Below are positions 61,581 through 64,000 of a stretch of 64,000 bases of DNA, piece after piece; the first letter of the stretch is position 1, and the number at the start of each line of letters is the position of its first letter. The stretch covers positions 15,493-79,492 of the forward strand of contig DASZME010000067.1 of the NCBI GenBank assembly GCA_035551995.1, given 5' to 3'. The notes under the pieces are model-generated. The model had not been told where the DNA came from. It worked only from the letters and a program-made list of their open reading frames with translations, and ran no database searches. The DNA is from RYN-428 sp035551995. GTDB taxonomy: Bacteria; Planctomycetota; Phycisphaerae; Tepidisphaerales; Tepidisphaeraceae. The position numbers and the translations under genes were made by a program.

Positions 61581-62420
61581 TCATTGACAATACCAATCGT
61601 CGTTCGGCAGGGTGTTGGTGGCGTCGGTTTCGCAGTGACTGTCCGCGTACAGGACATTGGTGTTCTTGCCGTAATAATGGCGGGCGTTGATGCGATTGAT
61701 GTCGTAAGCGGCGCCGGTCGCGTCGAAATCGAGCGTCCAGACGCCGTCGAAGATCAGGGGAAGCCGAGCGATATTGTTGAAGGAGGTGAACTTATTCAGG
61801 CGCCCCTTCTCGTTCAAGGTCGTAATCGGATCGCGATCCGGAATCCATTGCATCGGCAACGGCTTGCCCCCCTTGAATCGCTGATAAGGCGCTCCGTTGA
61901 TCGCGTACCACGTTCGCGCGCCGACGCCGCTGATGTCGCTATGGCGGATCACGTAGTTGGCGCCCCGCAGGTCGGTTTGCGCGGTCGGAAAACCACTGGT
62001 CGCGACGTTGACGTCGACATAGTCCGGACAGCGCAGCACGTTATCGATATCCCATAAAAAAGGATTTTCCACGACGGTATGGCCGCTTGGCCCGCTGGCG
62101 GCGACAGTGGCCTCGGGAATTGGAAGGTACATGCCCTCGGCAAGTATGACCGCCCAGTTTCCACAACCGGTGTACGTTCCCGTCGGTATGTCGCTTTGCC
62201 CGAAATAATCGCCCGGCACGACGTATCCGCCGTGATCGTTGGCGTACATGTTGAACGCCTGGCCGATCTGGCGCAGATTTGAAAGACAAACCGTGCATCG
62301 CCCCGCCTCGCGCGCCACGGCCAGCATGGGTATCAAAATGCCGACGAGAACGGCGATAATGCCGACGACCACCAGCAGCTCAACGAGTGTAAATCCGCGG
62401 CGCCGCGTGCTGAGTTTCAT
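61581..62420 (-). CDS. Prepilin-like (type II secretion pseudopilin) protein, DUF1559-related
   Basis: 279 residues from ATG 62420. A class III prepilin signal is present: RRRG|FTLVELLVVVGIIAV, with cleavage expected after Gly9 and Glu at +5. The remainder is a globular domain with CLSNLRQIGQAFNMYANDHG after the helix and the late motif ARHYYGKNTNVLYADSHCE that corresponds to the H-x9-D-G element of this planctomycete group. Such proteins occur in tens of copies per genome; most are thought to be pseudopilin-like and exported. A longer frame to 62849 is not supported by a second signal. Confidence 0.9.
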   Translation of the reverse strand: MKLSTRRRGFTLVELLVVVGIIAVLVGILIPMLAVAREAGRCTVCLSNLRQIGQAFNMYANDHGGYVVPGDYFGQSDIPTGTYTGCGNWAVILAEGMYLPIPEATVAASGPSGHTVVENPFLWDIDNVLRCPDYVDVNVATSGFPTAQTDLRGANYVIRHSDISGVGARTWYAINGAPYQRFKGGKPLPMQWIPDRDPITTLNEKGRLNKFTSFNNIARLPLIFDGVWTLDFDATGAAYDINRINARHYYGKNTNVLYADSHCETDATNTLPNDDWYCQ

Positions 62421-62534
62421 TGCTTGGCCATTGCTTGGAGGGAAACCGGTAACGGCGCAATGTAATAGTGGACAAAACTTTCCTTGTTTTAGCGAGCGGG
62501 CAGGAAATTTTAAGCGTGAACGCCGATCGGCATC

Positions 62535-62564
62535 CTCGTTGCTTCCGCTCTCGTTGCTTCCGCT
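62535..62564. repeat. 15-bp tandem duplication
   Basis: CTCGTTGCTTCCGCT occurs twice in tandem in the spacer between the divergent prepilin and membrane-protein genes. Confidence 0.85.
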
Positions 62565-62609
62565 GCTGATGCGTGGAGCGGCAAGCCTCACAACGAAAGC
62601 GAGGATTTC

Positions 62610-63110
62610 ATGCACGGTCGAAACCAATGTGATGCCGATTTGAAAAATTGCGTCGAAGGAGCCGTCGCCGGCTTGATCGGAACCTTTGCCCTGTGGGGCA
62701 CGCAAATGGCGATACAAAAATACCTTCCCGACGCGGTGGATCCGATGCGCGAAGATCCGGGAAAATTCGCGGTTCGCAAGGTGCAAGACAGCCTGCCGAA
62801 ACCTTTGGCCATCAAGATCCCCGAAAAAACGGATAGCAGGATCGGGCAATTTATCGGTTTTTTCTACGGCATGACCTTCGGCTCGTTGTACGCCTGGGCC
62901 CGGCCCAAAGGCGGATCGGTAACGGGAGACGGTTTGGCGTTGGGATTGGTCTGTTGGGCGGCCGGTTATTTAGGATGGCTGCCGGCGATCGGTTTAATGT
63001 CGCCGGTGTGGCGTCAGCGGGCGCCGCAGATTATGGGTCCCATTGTCCATCATATCGTCTTTGGCGTGGCGACCGTCGGCGCGTTTGATCTTTTGAAGGA
63101 GCATGTGTGA
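62610..63110 (+). CDS. Small integral membrane protein of unknown function
   Basis: 166 residues with about four hydrophobic segments (VEGAVAGLIGTFALWGTQMA, IGQFIGFFYGMTFGSLYAWA, GLALGLVCWAAGYLGWLPAI, IVHHIVFGVATVGAFDLL). The pattern resembles DUF1440/YagU-type membrane proteins, but I cannot confirm that. The His-His pair in the last helix is notable. The gene is divergent from the prepilin-like gene. Confidence 0.7.
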   Translation: MHGRNQCDADLKNCVEGAVAGLIGTFALWGTQMAIQKYLPDAVDPMREDPGKFAVRKVQDSLPKPLAIKIPEKTDSRIGQFIGFFYGMTFGSLYAWARPKGGSVTGDGLALGLVCWAAGYLGWLPAIGLMSPVWRQRAPQIMGPIVHHIVFGVATVGAFDLLKEHV

Positions 63111-63192
63111 GTGGACGGCGCTCCAATGAACGCACGCCGCAATGAGGAATATCGCCCACTTGTAGTGAATTTCTCCACATCGCGATGTCGAT

Positions 63193-63242
63193 GGTGATGC
63201 GGGGAAACAGTATAATTGGTGATGCGGGGAAACATTACAATT
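63193..63242 (+). repeat. 25-bp tandem duplication containing a -10-like TATAAT
   Basis: Two 25-nt units (63193-63217 and 63218-63242), each starting GGTGATGCGGGGAAAC and differing at two positions. The first holds TATAAT (63211-63216), the second TACAAT. It lies directly upstream of the small membrane protein gene and could be a duplicated promoter element, though no -35 match was found. Confidence 0.6.
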
Positions 63243-63249
63243 GGCGTCT

Positions 63250-63480
63250 ATGTACCCACTATTTCCGATCATTATGGCCGCCGCTTTAGGCGGCTGGGCT
63301 TTTTTGGCGCTCCTCGGCGGCGAGCGCGCGCGGCGCGGCTATCCTGCAGAGGAAAAGGGCTCGGCGCCGGAGACGTCGGTGGCGTTGGGATCGATACCCA
63401 TAAAAGCCGGCACGTCGCCGGCGGCGTCGACGCGTGGCGGGCAGGTGGAGGAAAAGCCGAAGGCGAAGAAGCAAGGGTAA
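63250..63480 (+). CDS. Small single-helix membrane protein
   Basis: 76 residues from ATG 63250 with one N-terminal hydrophobic helix (MYPLFPIIMAAALGGWAFLA), an Arg-rich turn (GGERARRGYPAEE), and a charged, Lys-rich tail (EEKPKAKKQG). No family recognised. The upstream tandem repeat may carry its promoter. Confidence 0.55.
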   Translation: MYPLFPIIMAAALGGWAFLALLGGERARRGYPAEEKGSAPETSVALGSIPIKAGTSPAASTRGGQVEEKPKAKKQG

Positions 63481-63606
63481 ATGGTCCGATGGCAAACGAA
63501 AACCTGAAACATTCCTAGCGCAACACGATACTTCCGGGAGCTCACGCGGGAGATCTATTGATTTCTAACTCGCGGATTTATAAGCTATGACTCAATTAAA
63601 TACGTC

Positions 63607-63680
63607 GGGCGATTAGCTCAGTTGGCCAGAGCGCACGGATCACACCCGTGAGGTCGGGGGTTCGAGCCCCTCATCGCCCA
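63607..63680 (+). tRNA. tRNA-Val (CAC anticodon)
   Basis: A 74-nt cloverleaf: 7-bp acceptor GGGCGAT/ATCGCCC, D arm GCTC/GAGC, anticodon stem CACGG/CCGTG with loop ATCACAC giving anticodon CAC, 5-nt variable loop AGGTC, T arm GGGGG/CCCTC with TTCGAGC, discriminator A. The anticodon CAC reads GUG (valine). The 3' CCA is not encoded. Confidence 0.95.
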
Positions 63681-63951
63681 TTTTCATAAGTCCCGCCGAT
63701 TGCTGAAGTAGCAAACCTATTCCTGTCGAGCAGTGCGGCGCAAGAGCTTGGCGAAAAACCGCAATTATCGTTTTTCCGCGAACGTCGGGCGGCGTCGGAA
63801 AAAAACGCCGGTATGCCGCCCCATTTTGCAGACCACAGTTCACCCAAACATGGACGTTTTAGCCTGACTTTCGCACTTTTGACCTCCGATCCTCGTTATT
63901 TTGATCCAATCGAGGAAAATCGACGAAAGTCTCCACCACACGCCGATGCTT
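63681..63951. other. Region after the tRNA without recognised genes
   Basis: No ribosome site or family motif was seen in either strand. Short frames on the minus strand are of low quality. An attachment site next to the tRNA was looked for, but there is no second copy of the tRNA 3' end in the window. Confidence 0.5.
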
Positions 63952-64000
63952 TTACGCCGATGGCGCCTCGTCGTTCGGCTCTGGCGTCAGCAGCTTTCCT
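63952..64000 (-). CDS. Possible C-terminus of a gene cut by the right edge
   Basis: On the minus strand one frame gives GKLLTPEPNDEAPSA and a stop at 63952-63954. The acidic, Pro-rich end looks like a natural C-terminus, but only 15 codons are visible, so this is a guess. Confidence 0.25.
   Translation of the reverse strand, partial: GKLLTPEPNDEAPSA

Noticed and set aside
62421..62849. N-terminal extension of the prepilin-like protein
   Set aside because: The type III signal must be at the N-terminus, and the extension overlaps the divergent membrane-protein gene on the other strand.
63607..63680. tRNA gene as integration site of a genomic island
   Set aside because: No integrase and no second copy of the tRNA 3' end were found in the window.

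Overview
The window looks like chromosome of a member of the Planctomycetota, probably of the Phycisphaerae/Tepidisphaera type. The evidence is a DUF1553/DUF1549 cytochrome protein paired with a Tat-exported DUF1501 protein, a PVC-type dehydrogenase with HEAT repeats and a C-terminal CxxCH heme site, an LEPR-XLL-like N-terminal motif, a prepilin-like protein with a late H-x(n)-ADSH motif, and an ECF sigma factor facing a Ser/Thr kinase with C-terminal beta-propeller repeats. The DNA is GC-rich throughout. I see no prophage, integrase, transposase, CRISPR array or rRNA.

Layout. 1-4.4 kb: an RND efflux permease (cut by the left edge) and its HlyD-type adaptor. 4.5-7.0 kb: a small lipoprotein, a MoaB-like protein, an LTxxQ exported protein and an FmdB zinc ribbon. 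7.3-12.1 kb (-): DUF1553 and DUF1501 genes with a pair of inverted REP-like repeats between them. 12.4-13.3 kb: a metallophosphoesterase. 13.5-25.7 kb (+): a tight cluster of MoxR ATPase, DUF58, BatA-like and second VWA-like membrane proteins, a 1435-residue membrane-anchored protein and an exported terpene-cyclase-fold protein. 25.7-26.2 kb: a repeat island. 26.2-31.3 kb (-): a PQQ-type beta-propeller protein and a PVC dehydrogenase. 31.5-35.3 kb (-): an amidohydrolase, rhamnulokinase and a Gfo/Idh/MocA oxidoreductase. 35.6-38.0 kb: a site-2-type protease, a Nudix hydrolase and a PilZ protein. 38.4-43.6 kb (-): MlaD, MlaF and MlaE lipid transport genes preceded by STAS, RsbW-like kinase, HEAT lipoprotein and exported protein genes. 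43.9-50.5 kb: clade-2-type catalase, an alpha/beta hydrolase, CsbD, phosphoketolase and a small lipoprotein. 51.0-59.7 kb: ECF sigma factor, divergent Ser/Thr kinase, a LuxR-type HTH protein and a 1382-residue surface protein. 59.9-64.0 kb: a low-complexity protein, PurM, a prepilin-like protein, two small membrane proteins and tRNA-Val(CAC).

The most notable non-coding signal is a family of dispersed intergenic hairpin repeats (core GCCCCGCTTGCGGGGC, about 45 nt with flanks, seven recognisable copies). One copy carries a compensatory base pair. One half of the repeat is amplified as a degenerate tandem array. One copy is interrupted by a MITE-like inverted-repeat element flanked by a 12-bp direct repeat. 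A second MITE-like element sits just upstream of rhaB, and a perfect 34-bp inverted repeat lies between convergent genes at 38.1 kb. The most interesting gene context is an RsbW-like kinase and a STAS protein with an intact phospho-acceptor motif placed directly before mlaE-mlaF-mlaD.

All family assignments come from reading motifs in the translated sequence. No database search was run.
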